Assembly: GCA_003254905.1 (NCBI GenBank)
Contig: QANU01067139.1
Coordinates: 792,591-856,590 of the forward strand
Source: Nissolia schottii
Lineage: Eukaryota; Streptophyta; Magnoliopsida; Fabales; Fabaceae
Reading direction: 5' to 3'
Length of the DNA stretch: 64,000 nt
Part shown: positions 25,583 through 36,100 of the stretch, piece after piece
Layout: every line of letters begins with the position of its first letter
How positions within the stretch are numbered: position 1 is the stretch's first letter
Program-made: the position numbers and the translations under genes
Notes under the pieces: model-generated
The model's database searches: none
What the model saw: the letters and a program-made list of their open reading frames with translations, nothing else
Told to the model about the DNA's origin: nothing

Positions 25583-26009
25583 TAGGGGGTGTATGACGGG
25601 TTGGGTGACCTACCAACCCATCGACCCAACCCAATCTGATTTCCTTTAAGTTTGGTTGAGTGATGGGTTGCACATTTATGTAGGATCAAATATTGGGTTT
25701 AAATTGTAAAATTTGATCCGACTCATCTTTTTATTTTATTATTTAAATATTATTATTATTATTTATATATATTAAAAACAATTTTTTTTTGTTATTAGAT
25801 TTTTTTTCATAAGATCATTTATGTATTAAAAAATAATATATATTTTTAATTAAAAATTATTTTTATTATAAAAAGCAAATTAAATAAAAAAATAAATTTA
25901 AAAAAAAAAATACATGCTGGGTCACCCATTGACCCGCCTAAACCGACTCGTGTCGGGCGGGTGCCCAACAAAAGAAAAAATGTAAAAAATAACCCGACTA
26001 CACCCCTAG
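25583..26009. mobile_element. hAT-like non-autonomous element, 427 bp
   Basis: Terminal sequences TAGGGGGTGTA (25583) and TACACCCCTAG (to 26009) are inverted repeats. They are flanked by TCTAAAAG and GCTAAAAG, an 8-bp target duplication with one mismatch, as in hAT elements. Inside, GACGGGTTGGGTGACC near the left end is mirrored by GGGTCACCCATTGACCCGCC near the right. Confidence 0.7.
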
Positions 26010-26486
26010 CTAAAAGTTAGCATTTTAGCCCCTTAGAAACTTCTATGTGCATGGCAGCGATAGACGCCGTGGTTTATTTGGAATCAGTCTCATGCATCAT
26101 GCATGGGAATGTTGTTTGCTTGACACTATTTTAAGTTCAGACTAATTAAAATACTTAAAAAAATGGCAAACCATCGTTAAATTACGGATAAGAAAAATTG
26201 ATTACTGGCTGCCCAAAAATAAATCCGTTTCTGACAATGAACTATATCCCCGCTGTGTAAACTTCAATAAAGTAAAAAAAAGAAAAGGAGAAAGAGAGAG
26301 AATCTATTTTCTTTCAAACAAAATATTCTGTTTCATTTTTTTTGTTTGAAAACTGCTTGATACTGTTAAAAAAAGACCCGTTGTCCCCAGATGTTTTTCT
26401 CTGAACAAATTAAAAAAAAAAAAAAAAACAAACAAGTTAAACTAAAAAAGGCCCATGACTCTCTGTATTACAACTCAGCTAATTTA

Positions 26487-26594
26487 ACCAATGCAATGTA
26501 ACGCTTATATAAATAAGACAAAAAGAATAAGCAAGCCCTCAACAGCAAAACAAAGTAAGAAAGCGCTTCCATTAAGGTTAAGCCGTATACGCAC
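26487..26594 (+). promoter_or_regulatory. Core promoter of the YUCCA-type gene
   Basis: A TATA box (TATATAAATA, 26506-26515) lies 80-90 bp before the ATG at 26595, with CCAAT at about 26488-26492. A transcription start near 26540 would give a leader of about 55 bases. A long A tract lies further up at 26411-26428. Confidence 0.55.
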
Positions 26595-29134
26595 ATGGAG
26601 ATCGAAGTGCCGGTTGTGATTGTGGGCGGTGGGCCCGCCGGCATAGCAACCGCCGCTTGCCTCAACATGCTCAACGTGACCAACGTGGTCCTCGAGAGAG
26701 ATGACTGCCACGCTTCCCTGTGGAGGAAGCGTGCGTACGACCGTTTGAAGCTCCACTTGGGAAAAGACTTCTGTGCCCTCCCTCACATGCCCTTCCCACC
26801 CGGGTGCCCCACCTTCGTCCCCAGGGTGGAATTCCTCCGCTACGTGGACAGCTACGTGGCTCGATTCGCAGTCTCGGTCAAGTTCAACCGCTCCGTCCAG
26901 TCTGCTATCGTGGACGAGAGCAGCGGTAAGTGGAAGGTTGTTGTGCAGTCAGGTGATGGTGATCATGATAATGAGGTGTACGTGGGGGATTTTCTGGTGG
27001 TTGCGACGGGTGAAAACAGCCAGGCCCTTGTTCCTGAGATCGGAGGGCTGGAGAGGTTCGAAGGGAAGTGCATGCATTGCAGCGAGTATATGAATGGGAG
27101 GGAGATGTATGGGAAGGATGTGCTGGTTGTTGGGTGTGGGAACTCTGGCATGGAGATCGCTTATGATCTTACCAATTGGGGTGCAAATACTTCCATCCTT
27201 GTTAGAAGCCCTGTGAGTTGCATTAATTAATTCTCTTTTTACTTATTGCTACACAAATTATGTTTCATATTTTATTAGAGGCTCAATTAGGTTTCTTTCA
27301 AATCATGCCATTCGGTTTTGAGTCGAGACAAAACCTTCGATTTCGAGCAGACAACCTAAAAAAATACCATTCGATTTTGCAATTGGAAAGTTTAGAGGAT
27401 TTAAATCATTTGATTTCAAATTGAATAGGATGAGAAATGATTTGATTTACAAATCAATTTTTATGTATGGTATCTTTAGAAAATAGAATTTATTTGATTT
27501 CTTAAATTCATGGGAATTCAAGTTGCTTAAATTAGAAATTTTATCACTTTTGTAAGGATTTAATTGAAAGTGAATTCATTTAACATAAAAGACTATTTTG
27601 TCTCTATTTAACTAATCAAATTTATAAACTCTATTATGTTCGTCAAATCAAACTCATTATTATAAAAAAATATTTTTTTCTTAATTTTTTTCCGAAAGAT
27701 TTTTTTTCAAAAAATATTTTTTCCAAAAAAAAATTCGAAAAGAATCACCCAAAAAAATTTCCAAAAAATATTTTGTTCACTTGTTTTTCCAAAAATATTT
27801 TTTTTTCAAAACTAATTTTTAAAAATTCCAAAAAGAGGAAAAATTAGTAATATTTTTTAAAAAAACTTTTTTTTCTAATTTTTTTCAAAAATAAAAAAAT
27901 CAAAAAATATAATTTTTTTGAAAAATACATTTTTCAAAAAATTATTTAAAAAAAATTCAATTCCTATTTTAATAAGGGTAAAAATGTAAATCAATCAAAG
28001 TTTTTGAAAAATTGAAAAAAAAAAATTCAATTCCTAAACCGTAAACCCTAAATCAATCAAACAAACTGAAATCAATTTTTATTTTAATGAATTTTAAACA
28101 TGGTAATTGATTTGCAATTTAATTCAAATCATTTCAAATCAAATTATTTTTAATCTTATTTGATTCCAAAAGCAACTACATGTCACAATTTGGTGTCTAC
28201 TTTTTGAGGTACTAATCTTAACTTTGAAATTGACTGATCATGAGTTTTTGGCTATATATTTTATTTAGGTGCACGTCTTTACTAAGGAAATGGTTTACAT
28301 GGGGATGTTAATGCTGAAATACCTCAAAATGGAGAAGGTGGACATGATCATGGTGAGTATGAGCAAAATGATGTATGGAGATTTGTCCACGTACGGCTTG
28401 AGCAGGCCAAAGGAGGGGCCCTTTGCAATGAAATTCATGGGTGGTCGTACTCCCACCATTGATGTGGGTTGTGTCAAAAAGATTAAGAAAGGCCTAGTGA
28501 AGGTATATATATAGCTATATATAGATAATATTAGTTGATTTACTTCATAAATTAATTTCTTAGCTAACAATGGGTGCTATATATCAATTTGGTTAATTAT
28601 CCTCTCGTCTATGTTTAGGTTTTCCCTGGTATTTCAAGTATCAAAGAAGGCAAGACGGTTGAGTTTGATGATGGACGAAAGGCTCAATTTGATGTCATCA
28701 TCTTTGCTACAGGATACAAGACCAATGTAATCAAGTGGCTCAAGGTGCATATGATAATATATATATATATATATATATATAATATAAAATAATAATAATA
28801 ATAAAGTCGTAACAGCNTATATATATATATATATTTGTCCTATTAATTATATAAGCCCCCAAAATTGATTTTACAATGTGCTTGTTCCTTACACTAATTA
28901 TATGGTTGTGTCACATTATTTGCCATATGCATGCAGGATTACAATGAGCTTTTCAATGAGGACGGTATGCCTAAACCAAAATATCCGAATCACTGGAAAG
29001 GAGAACGTGGAATCTATTGTGCTGGATTTTCAAAGAGAGGGTTAGAAGGCATTTCTTATGATGCGAAGAAAATAGCAGAGGATATCAACCGGACTCTGAA
29101 TTCAAGGGCTGGTGCCAACTTATTAGATGACTGA
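26595..29134 (+). CDS. YUC10: YUCCA-type indole-3-pyruvate monooxygenase (YUC10/YUC11-like)
   Basis: Four exons: 26595-27212, 28269-28502, 28619-28744 and 28937-29134, with GT/AG introns. The joined frame is 1176 nt (391 aa), close to the short YUC10/11 clade. Visible motifs: FAD-binding GGGPAG at about residue 11-16, ATG-containing FLVVATGEN (about 133-141), NADPH-binding [11 protein letters not shown] (about 176-186), and the late FATGYKTN. The family converts indole-3-pyruvate to the auxin indole-3-acetate in a flavin- and NADPH-dependent step, in the cytosol or at the ER. No stop or frameshift breaks it, so it should be active. Intron 1 holds a truncated SINE and AT-rich filler; intron 3 holds AT microsatellites and an unresolved base. 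The exact clade (YUC10 or YUC11) is from memory of related sequences. Confidence 0.93.
27308..27379 (+). mobile_element. 5'-truncated SINE in intron 1 of the YUCCA-type gene
   Basis: About 46 bp (27321-27366) match only the 3' end of the SINE family at 44038: GTCGAGACAAAACCTT, then GCAGACAACCTAAAAAAA. It is flanked by CCATTCGGTTTTG (27308-27320) and CCATTCGATTTTG (27367-27379), a 13-bp target duplication with one mismatch. This indicates a separate 5'-truncated insertion. Confidence 0.75.
27380..28200. repeat. Low-complexity and inverted-repeat filler in YUCCA intron 1
   Basis: 27380-27470 (AAATCATTTGATTTCAAATT) and 28115-28160 (CAAATCATTTCAAATCAAAT) look like inverted arms of an AT-rich element. 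Between them at 27660-28030 lies a homopolymer-rich tract of T and A runs broken by CC/GAA. Confidence 0.45.
28752..28840. repeat. AT/TA microsatellite with an unresolved base, in YUCCA intron 3
   Basis: Runs of TA at about 28756-28782 and 28818-28836 flank the n at 28817, so the true length of this intron tract is uncertain. Confidence 0.8.
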
Positions 29135-29689
29135 GTTTCACAGAATTGATGTAGACTTTGTTTGTGCGTCTGGGTGAGAGTTAATTTAAATAAAATAAGG
29201 ATGGGAGTTACACAAGGCTTTTGTTTGGTCAGCCAGGCATCAAGGGGAGTGTGTCAGTGTTTGAAATCACTTTTTCAGGAATGTAATTTAATTCCTGAAA
29301 ATATTTTACGCAAAATTGTCACATTCTTGTATAATATAATATAATATAATAAGCTTATTATAAGCGTATTTATTTAGCATTAAAAATACTTTGCGGCATA
29401 CTTATGGACTCACACAAGGAGAGGGAAACAAGCTTGCTCATTCTCTAGCAAAATTCGATTTTCGGGGATAAGTGAAAAGCTTGTTTGGTTTATGATATAC
29501 ATATTCCTAGTAATATTCCCCTAATATATAATTCTCAAAATGCCCCTACTATACTTAGCGAGGGCTGGATGCAAAGAAAATTGAAAGATATTTTGATGTT
29601 TTACCTTAAAAATTCTTAATTTCAAATCATAGGAATGTTTCATTTAAAACAGATGAGGATATATCTAAATTAACGGCTCACGTACACTT
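29135..29689. other. 3' flank of the YUCCA-type gene
   Basis: The first 200-250 bases probably hold the 3' UTR (TATAATATAATATAAT repeats near 29330-29350). The ORF at 29162-29344 has no support as a gene. Confidence 0.4.
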
Positions 29690-30163
29690 CCCTTGGAGCA
29701 GATCTGACAAAGCAGACATATCAATATTGTGACCGTGATACGACTTGCAAACAAAATAAATAGAGCACAGATTGAAGAACAAGCTCAAGCACCAGCAAAC
29801 AAGACGACACCACCAAACTCACAAATATCCCAAACACCGTCCTCCCCGTCAACAAAAACTGCACCACAAAGAAAGAAAGGGACGATGACACCAAGAAAAA
29901 CGAGTACGGACAAACCAATCTTCCCCTTCACCAATTCCTAGCTTGCTCTTCGCCATGGCCTCAAACCCACACGTGTCCTCCAATAAGGCCACAAAGCTAG
30001 CTACCTTACACACCACGTTCAGGTACACGAGCCCAATTAAATACAAGATTGCCATGCCCCAGTTGTGACTAGGGCCCACATGCCTGATTAGCGCTGCCAT
30101 GAAGTTGTAAGCTAAGAACAGAAAAGTCACCGTGAGCCTCTTTGACATCTTAGGGACAAGGTG

Positions 30164-30362
30164 AAAGAAAATTATGGTTGTTCTAATCACAGCATGTGAA
30201 ACATTAACAATTTCATAGTGATAGAGAAGAGGAATTTTACCTAGAATTGGAAGAGCGGAGGCCATTTTCTTTGGTGCTTGCAGAGAAGAGAAATGGAGCA
30301 AAAAAACAGAAGGAGAGGAAGAGTTTCTCACCTAGCTCCGTGTCAGGTTCAACAAGGCAGCA
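30164..30362 (-). repeat. 3' LTR remnant of the Copia-like element
   Basis: 199 bp matching 31814-32012 at about 97% (about five mismatches: CCTAG/CCTGG, GCCATTTT/GGCATTTT, two in CTAGCTCCG/CTAACTCTG and one in CAAGG/CATGG). The first 213 bp of the LTR are absent here, so it is 5'-truncated. Confidence 0.88.
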
Positions 30363-30675
30363 TGTATCCATATCATGGCCAACCAATAATGATCCTTCAT
30401 CAAATCAGAAACTTCACAATAGCACATCACAATAGCAACAGAAACTTCATTAAGTCAGAATATCACGGCACACGATCAGCACCCTGATGGCCCCATATCA
30501 TGGCAACCACAAATCATGGCAATAGTTACAACAATCCAATTAATTGCCCAAAAAACACAGCAACAAAGTTGCAGGAGAAACAAACTTCCGCAAATACCGA
30601 CCACGCACCAAACGCAGCGGCAACAGGTAGCAGCCTACGGCGCCGACCACGCACGCACCCGGCATGCGCGGAATG

Positions 30676-30707
<32 letters not shown>
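30676..30707. repeat. TA microsatellite inside the Copia-like element
   Basis: A run of about 16 TA units follows GGAATGCT. It explains the TYR-ILE alternation in overlapping ORFs at 30500-30770, which are not genes. Confidence 0.85.
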
Positions 30708-30710
<3 letters not shown>

Positions 30711-31796
30711 AACGAAACTGAACGGCATAGCAGGTATCCAATATGCTTTGTAAACTTTGTTAATATATGATTTAGGGATATGCGCAGAAAACTCTATTCG
30801 TAAAATTGCTTGAATTTTATCAACATGGATATAGCCATGGTGTTCTGTTCAACATATCCAATTCCATATTTAAGGTTCAACAAATTCCCATAAACAAATA
30901 TGGCCAATCATAATGTTTTTTTTAAAAAAAATAAAATATAATGGCACATATCTTTTAATGGCATATATTGTGGCAATAATTATAGCAAATGCAAATCCTT
31001 TATAACAATAATAACAATATAAGCATAATAACCATAAGTATAATAACCATATATAATCTCTGCAATATTGAGGATGAATAATATATATGGTACATAAAAA
31101 ACAACAATTTTCTTTAAGTAGTAATTAAAAACATATTCTACACAAAATTAATAATTTTTCTGATGCCCAGAAAAATAATTAAAAATCACCAAAAATTTTA
31201 TTTCACTGAAACAGGGCAAAACCATAAAAAAGAACCAAAAATTTGGCCCCTTACAGCACCCGCACGTGCCCCACGCGCCGCACGCCGAGAGTGGGCGTGT
31301 TACGGCGCGTGTTATCAGTCACCTTCAACCTCCAGCCAGGTCGGGTCGGGTTTCGCGGACCCATTGGGTCTGAAACGCGGGTTGAGCCATATCTCCCTCA
31401 TCCGGACTCCGTTTTGAACGATTCCGGTGGCGTTGGAATCGTATCGATGAATACTACAAGATTATATAATTATTCTGACCAAAAAAGGCTTCTAAAATTC
31501 TGGGTTTTCAATGGAAGAACACGGTTTTATGCATAGGATTATCACCAATATCTCTTTCAATACTCAACCAAATTGCACCATTCCAATTGGGTTTATTTCA
31601 GAATTTTATCCTCTTAAAAAACCCTAAGGTTTGATTTCACAAATTGAGCAATTAACTGATTCACAAATCCGAAAATTAAATTAGGGAAAATAGGGTTCAT
31701 ACAATCTGAAAATTAACCCAAATTAACCATTCTCTATACACATATATTGCAGAAAAAAACAATGTTAATTTCACAGCCATAATCAGAATCAAACAA

Positions 31797-31809
31797 GGCT
31801 CAGATACCA
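31797..31809 (-). other. Primer-binding site of the Copia-like element
   Basis: The minus strand reads TGGTATCTGAGCC two bases inside the 5' LTR end. The standard plant Copia site is TGGTATCAGAGC; one base differs. It fixes the element's orientation. Confidence 0.8.
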
Positions 31810-31811
31810 AT

Positions 31812-32225
31812 TAAAAGAAAATTATGGTTGTTCTAATCACAGCATGTGAAACATTAACAATTTCATAGTGATAGAGAAGAGGAATTTTACCTGGAATTGG
31901 AAGAGCGGAGGGCATTTTCTTTGGTGCTTGCAGAGAAGAGAAATGGAGCAAAAAAACAGAAGGAGAGGAAGAGTTTCTCACCTAACTCTGTGTCAGGTTC
32001 AACATGGCAGCAGAAAGCTATTAATTTATTCTTAATAGGGAGAATAAAAACTGACACAGGGTAAGCGAAGGGACTCTTCCATACATTAGACAATGATGGA
32101 CCTAACCTACCTATCATCAGCTAGTCCAAACATATGTACACATTATTCTGGTGAACAATTTAATATGGATTAAACATTAATTTATGCATGTCCATAAAAT
32201 AATTATTATTATAATTATTCCAACA
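31812..32225 (-). repeat. 5' LTR of the Copia-like element
   Basis: 414 bp, starting TGTTGGAATAAT and ending TTTTCTTTTA; the terminal CA of the 3' copy is TA here, so one terminal base has mutated. Confidence 0.85.
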
Positions 32226-32559
32226 CAAGGGTGCTCATGACTCTTGTGATGCTTACCTTTCTGGCGGTGTAGATAGAAGCGACGGTGCGAACCGCCGCAA
32301 CGGTTGAAAGGAGGGAGAAGAAGAGGAGCAAGAATGTGCGCCATTTCGCGGAATTTTGGTTATTTCTCGCGAGTTTTGCAAAATCTCGCCCAAGAGGAGG
32401 TCGGAGCAGGGTGAAGGTGATATGGCTGAAGGTTTTTCTCCATGAGAGAATGATGCTGCAGGATTCTTGGTATATGCCCAAGACCCCCAAGAAATTGCAT
32501 CTTTTCTTGTTCTATGTGCATTCCTCTTTTCTTTTGATTTTGATTTCAGAAGGTGGCTG

Positions 32560-33029
32560 CATTTAACATAAAAAAAAAAACCCTGCAAAAAAATTCAACA
32601 GGATGTGCATCCATCTTTCAATTTAAAAGTCGTCTGTACAAGACAAAGCTAGTAGACATCCAAGTGTGGAAATTTGGGGCATCTGTGGTGACAGAAGGTG
32701 ATTGTTGGCTTCACAATAGCCAAGTCTTGACAATTATTTCAATAGATTATAAATTCCGAGATAGAACATTAATTTTAACAGTAATTTTTTATAATAATAA
32801 AATGTCATATTAAATATGTTTTTAATCGCACATAAAATAATATTATAACCTTTATCTTAAAATAATTTATAAGCTAAACCTGAGATATCATATTATATAT
32901 ACATATAATTAAGAGAGGATATTCATGACCACACAATAATATTTATAAAGAAGAAACCTTCTCACTAATGATATTTTAATATTTACTTTAAAAGGTGTGT
33001 AGAAAGGTCTTGTTCCTCTAAGGGTACTC
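32560..33029. other. AT-rich intergenic DNA upstream of the decayed duplicate
   Basis: The ORF at 32553-32813 has no recognised domain. Nothing else is seen. Confidence 0.4.
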
Positions 33030-33270
33030 TTAGGGTAGAGCTACTGGCTTGGTTCGATTTGCTCGAAGAGGTGAACACCCAATCGAGACTATGCAGGATT
33101 GGCATTCTAAACTAGAATTTAGCAAACTCTGTATTCTTTGGCTACCATGAGGAAACAACGACACGTTTATTCTTCCATTGTGAGTATGCTTGGATGCTAT
33201 GGTCTATTCTACTTCAAGGGTGGAACATCTCTTGGGTTAATCCCGCATTGGTACAGGTACAGTATCGAGT
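33030..33270 (+). mobile_element. LINE fragment (zf-RVT domain)
   Basis: With a few interruptions, the plus strand reads a zinc-finger segment near the end of plant LINE ORF2: RIGILN then HEETTTRLFFHCEYAWMLWS and WNISWVNPA. The HEE-TTTHLFFHC pattern is typical of the domain. It is a short, isolated relic. Confidence 0.7.
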
Positions 33271-33982
33271 ATGAATTTTTTTTTAAAAAATACGGATGCG
33301 GATACATCGAGAATATATATATATATATATNAATTTAATAAATTACATATAATAAAAAAAAATTACAAGATATGATGGAAACAAAAACGAAGATGAAGAA
33401 GAAAACTTTTGTGCTTACATGCATAAACTTTTGAACAATAATGCACAAACTTTTGAACAAGTGTGCACAAACTTTTTACGCACATACACAAACATTTGTA
33501 AAACCAAAAACAACGAATTCGAATATGATGGAAACAAAAATAAAAACTCTTGGATTCATAAAAAAATAAGATAGAAACGGGAAAAAATATGAAGGGAAAT
33601 GGGGAAGAAGAGAGAAAAATAAAGAATAAGAAAAAAGAAGAAGAAGTGCATATTAGGGAGAGTGAGTTGTACTATAGTTGACAAATTTTAAATTGTACAC
33701 AAAACATTTCTCTTAAAATACACATAAAAGAGTTTTTATATTTTTATATTTCATTAATATGATCACCCCATGTTAATATAACTTTGATTATATTAATAAA
33801 AGATAAAAATGTGAGCATTAAAAACATTTTTAGGAGGGGCGGTGGATTACTCAATCTAACCAATGAGAATCTAAATACTATTGCAAAAAAAAATTTAAAA
33901 AAAATGAGAGGGTCATCTTCTTATTGAGACAGAACTATGCAAAGCCTTAATTAATTATAACACAATTGTTCGTTTAAAAGAA

Positions 33983-34487
33983 GGGTTAAATATGTCTTTA
34001 ATCCTTTTCTAATTTTAAATTTTGTGTTTTATCTTTATAATTTTTTTGTTAAAAATTGTCCTTTATAATTTTTTTGTAAGGCTTTAGTCTCTGTCGTCAT
34101 GTTAACCCATTAACTACTGACGACGTGACAATTCACTTCGCCATGTGGTGAAGGTAAGAGAGAGGGGAAGATCAAAAGCAAGTGAGGGCGAATGGGTGAG
34201 GTAGCTTCACCAGCAGTAGCGAGGGAGGAGACTCACAAAGCCATAGTAGAGAAGAAGAAGAAGACAACAAGAGTACACTAAGAGTAGTGCAAGAGTAAGC
34301 AAAGAAACTAATGGTTAGGTTAATTGTGTCATGTGTATGACATATGATTTGCCACGTGACAAAGTTAACGACTTAACATGACGGTAAAAATGAATTTTTT
34401 TTTGGAAGAAAAACGATTTTAACAAAATTTATTTATAAAAGATAAAACACTAATTTCAAAATTTATAATGGACTAAAAATATATTGA
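33983..34487. mobile_element. Mutator-type MITE of about 0.5 kb
   Basis: The left end (GGGTTAAATATGTCTTTAAT) and the right end (complement of GGACTAAAAATATATT) form long diverged inverted repeats of about 80 bp, both with TTTTATCTTTATAA-like text. The GGGTTAA(A/T)TA end resembles that of the 54810 MITE. Confidence 0.6.
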
Positions 34488-34971
34488 TGCCATAAAAAAA
34501 TCAATATGAATGACCCGCTTCTATGCAAGCAAGCGCGCCACGCTCACATGGATACAACCCACTCACCCGCGAATATGACAACTGCCTGTAGTTAATATAT
34601 AATACTATAGTATGCACTCTCTGAGCTGGTTGGATATGATTATTTATGTAAGATTTATTTTTCCATACTATTACGAAGTCTGATTAAAGTGATTAGACTA
34701 AGCAAAAGATAATAAATTGATAGAGTTGAATATTGACTAAACTTAATTTTTAAACTAAAACACTTAAACCAATATTAATATTTATTCATCTAATATTTTA
34801 TTACTTTCATTTATGATTCCCTACAAATTAAGTCTTTAGAGCAGTTATATATAACAAAAGCATATGTGAGTATATATCTTATGCAAAGGAAGGAGGGTAG
34901 GCTATTGGAAATACATATATAACGTTTTAATTAATATTAAGTATGAAGAATAATAATAAAAGTAAGTAATC
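34488..34971. other. AT-rich 3' flank of the membrane protein gene
   Basis: No feature recognised beyond the likely 3' UTR of the minus-strand gene. Confidence 0.4.
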
Positions 34972-35976
34972 TCAGACATGGTACTGCTCCAGCTGAAGGT
35001 CCTTAGAAGTCAACGGCTGATACTCCCCAAGATAGACCCGGAGATGGTCCGACAAGGCGGACTTGTCAATATTCTGGTGGTGGTAGGACTTGCAGACAAA
35101 ATAGAGCACAGTCTGCGCCACCAGCCCAAACAGAAACAGATGCGACAAAAGCACGAAGCACAGAACCCCGTACGCTGTCCTGTCGAAGGAGCTGAAGCTC
35201 CACCCTCTCACCACAACCATCTTGAACAGAAGCTGTATGAGCGCAAACGTCACGTTCAGCTTCAAGAATATCACTATGGAAAGCCTCATCTTCCCCTTAA
35301 TTAACTCCTTCCCCTTCATCATCGCTTTGAATCCGTACGATGATTCTTCCAGCACCGACACCACGCTCGCTAGCTGCCACACAACGGTCAGGTAGACGAA
35401 CCCGGCGAAGTATACGGCTCCGATGAGGACGAAAGCCACCACGCCGGCGGTGCTTCGAGAGCCGAGGGTTAGGGCCCAGGCGATGAGGAGGAGGAGTGCG
35501 GCGAAGTTGTAGAAGAAGAAGAAGGCGGCGGCGCAGAGGAAGGTTACGGTGAGCCTCTTCCAGACCCTGGGGACGACGCTCATGACTTTGGCGAAGGTTG
35601 GTTCTGAGGAGGTGAAGATGGAGGCGACGGTGTAGACGACGGCGGAGGTGGAGAGGAGGGAGAAGAGGAGGAGGAAGGTGAAGTAGAGGAGCTTGATGAG
35701 GAAGAAGGTGGCCCACTCGGAGGAGATTAGGTTGGAGAGTTTGTGGGACTGGGGAGTGTTTTGTGGGGTGTCGATCATCTGCACAGTGTTGTGGAGGATC
35801 TTGCGTAAGAGGAGGTTGGAGACTTCGATGTGGATGAGGAAGATGAAGGAGAGGGGGAGGATGAGGGTGAGGGTGATCTGGCTGAAGATCTTCCTCCATG
35901 AGAGTATGATCTTGTACGATTCCTTGTACACGCCCAGGAACCCAAGGAGTTGCATCTCTTCTTGTTCTTTCTCCAT
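34972..35976 (-). CDS. Plant six-span membrane protein of unknown function (At2g18690-like)
   Basis: Single exon of 334 codons, ATG at 35974-35976, stop TGA at 34972-34974. It opens MEKEQEEMQLLGFLGVYKES, then KIILSWRKIFSQITLTLILP, a segment I recall from the Arabidopsis At2g18680/At2g18690 family, for which no biochemical role is known to me. Six hydrophobic spans fit residues about 33-56, 88-120, 145-172, 178-208, 232-256 and 268-298; an amphipathic tail ends in QPLTSKDLQLEQYHV. It probably sits in a membrane. The region between 64 and 87 is polar. The decayed duplicate at 29690-32521 lies on the same strand about 2.4 kb downstream, so this is a tandem pair in which one copy died. A plus-strand shadow frame at 34978-35304 is not a gene. 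Confidence 0.85.
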   Translation of the reverse strand: MEKEQEEMQLLGFLGVYKESYKIILSWRKIFSQITLTLILPLSFIFLIHIEVSNLLLRKILHNTVQMIDTPQNTPQSHKLSNLISSEWATFFLIKLLYFTFLLLFSLLSTSAVVYTVASIFTSSEPTFAKVMSVVPRVWKRLTVTFLCAAAFFFFYNFAALLLLIAWALTLGSRSTAGVVAFVLIGAVYFAGFVYLTVVWQLASVVSVLEESSYGFKAMMKGKELIKGKMRLSIVIFLKLNVTFALIQLLFKMVVVRGWSFSSFDRTAYGVLCFVLLSHLFLFGLVAQTVLYFVCKSYHHQNIDKSALSDHLRVYLGEYQPLTSKDLQLEQYHV

Positions 35977-36043
35977 GCCTGATCGATGATGCTTTCTTTG
36001 CTCCCTCTCTCCTCGCTTCGTTTTTTTATTGCCCTCTTGCTTT

Positions 36044-36100
36044 GGTCAACGTCAATGGTCACTTTTTCTTTCTTTTTTTTTTTTTTCCTTTTTATAAAAT
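36044..36100 (-). promoter_or_regulatory. TATA box and W-box-like sites upstream of the membrane protein gene
   Basis: On the minus strand, ATTTTATAAA (36100-36091) is about 120 bp before the ATG. Between them, at 36061-36044, the sequence TGACCATTGACGTTGACC has a W-box core (TTGACC) and two further TGAC cores. W-boxes are WRKY binding sites, often linked to stress and defence. They lie in the likely leader, so function is a guess. Confidence 0.4.

Larger units (their letters stand above)
30157..32230 (-). mobile_element. Small Copia-like, non-autonomous LTR retrotransposon with 5-bp target duplication
   Basis: The element is 30162-32225 and lies on the minus strand. CAAGG on the plus strand (CCTTG on the element strand) flanks it at 30157-30161 and 32226-32230. 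The 5' LTR is 32225-31812 (414 bp), starting TGTTGGAATAATTAT. Its last 199 bp (32012-31814) match 30362-30164 with about five differences; the 3' LTR lacks the first part. Directly inside the 5' LTR, 31809-31797 reads TGGTATCTGAGCC, one base off the usual Copia primer-binding site (complement of initiator tRNA-Met). The 1.4-kb interior encodes no gag or pol. The GC-rich ORFs at 31163-31536 show no known domain. Confidence 0.9.
29690..32521 (-). pseudogene. Decayed duplicate of the six-span membrane protein gene, split by an LTR element
   Basis: The 5' half is 32521 to 32231: start ATG at 32519-32521, then text matching the intact gene at 34972-35976 (LGIYQESCSIILSWRKTFSHIT; FSLLSTVAAVRTVASI; ITRVMST). 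The 3' half is 30156 to about 29690: LVPKMSKRLTVTFLFLAYNF, a tryptophan-free later part, and CKSYHGHNIDMSALSD. The joined text would read VMSTLVPKMSKRLTV, exactly as in the intact gene's VMSVVPRVWKRLTV, so the break at 30157-32230 is the transposon. Independent damage: an extra G after the tenth codon (run of G near 32490) shifts the frame, about 45 codons between the first two membrane spans are missing, and at least one more frameshift lies in the 3' half. It cannot make the full protein. Confidence 0.88.

Noticed and set aside
7977..29134. SKP2A-like and YUCCA-type genes as an auxin gene cluster
   Set aside because: They are 16 kb apart, on the same strand but separated by a tRNA and many transposons, and no shared regulation is visible. 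Coincidence is the simpler reading.
30500..30770. Overlapping ORFs rich in alternating Ile and Tyr
   Set aside because: They are read through a TA microsatellite.
31163..31536. GC-rich ORFs as a gene inside the Copia-like element
   Set aside because: No domain is recognised and the frames overlap; GC-rich filler is enough to explain them.
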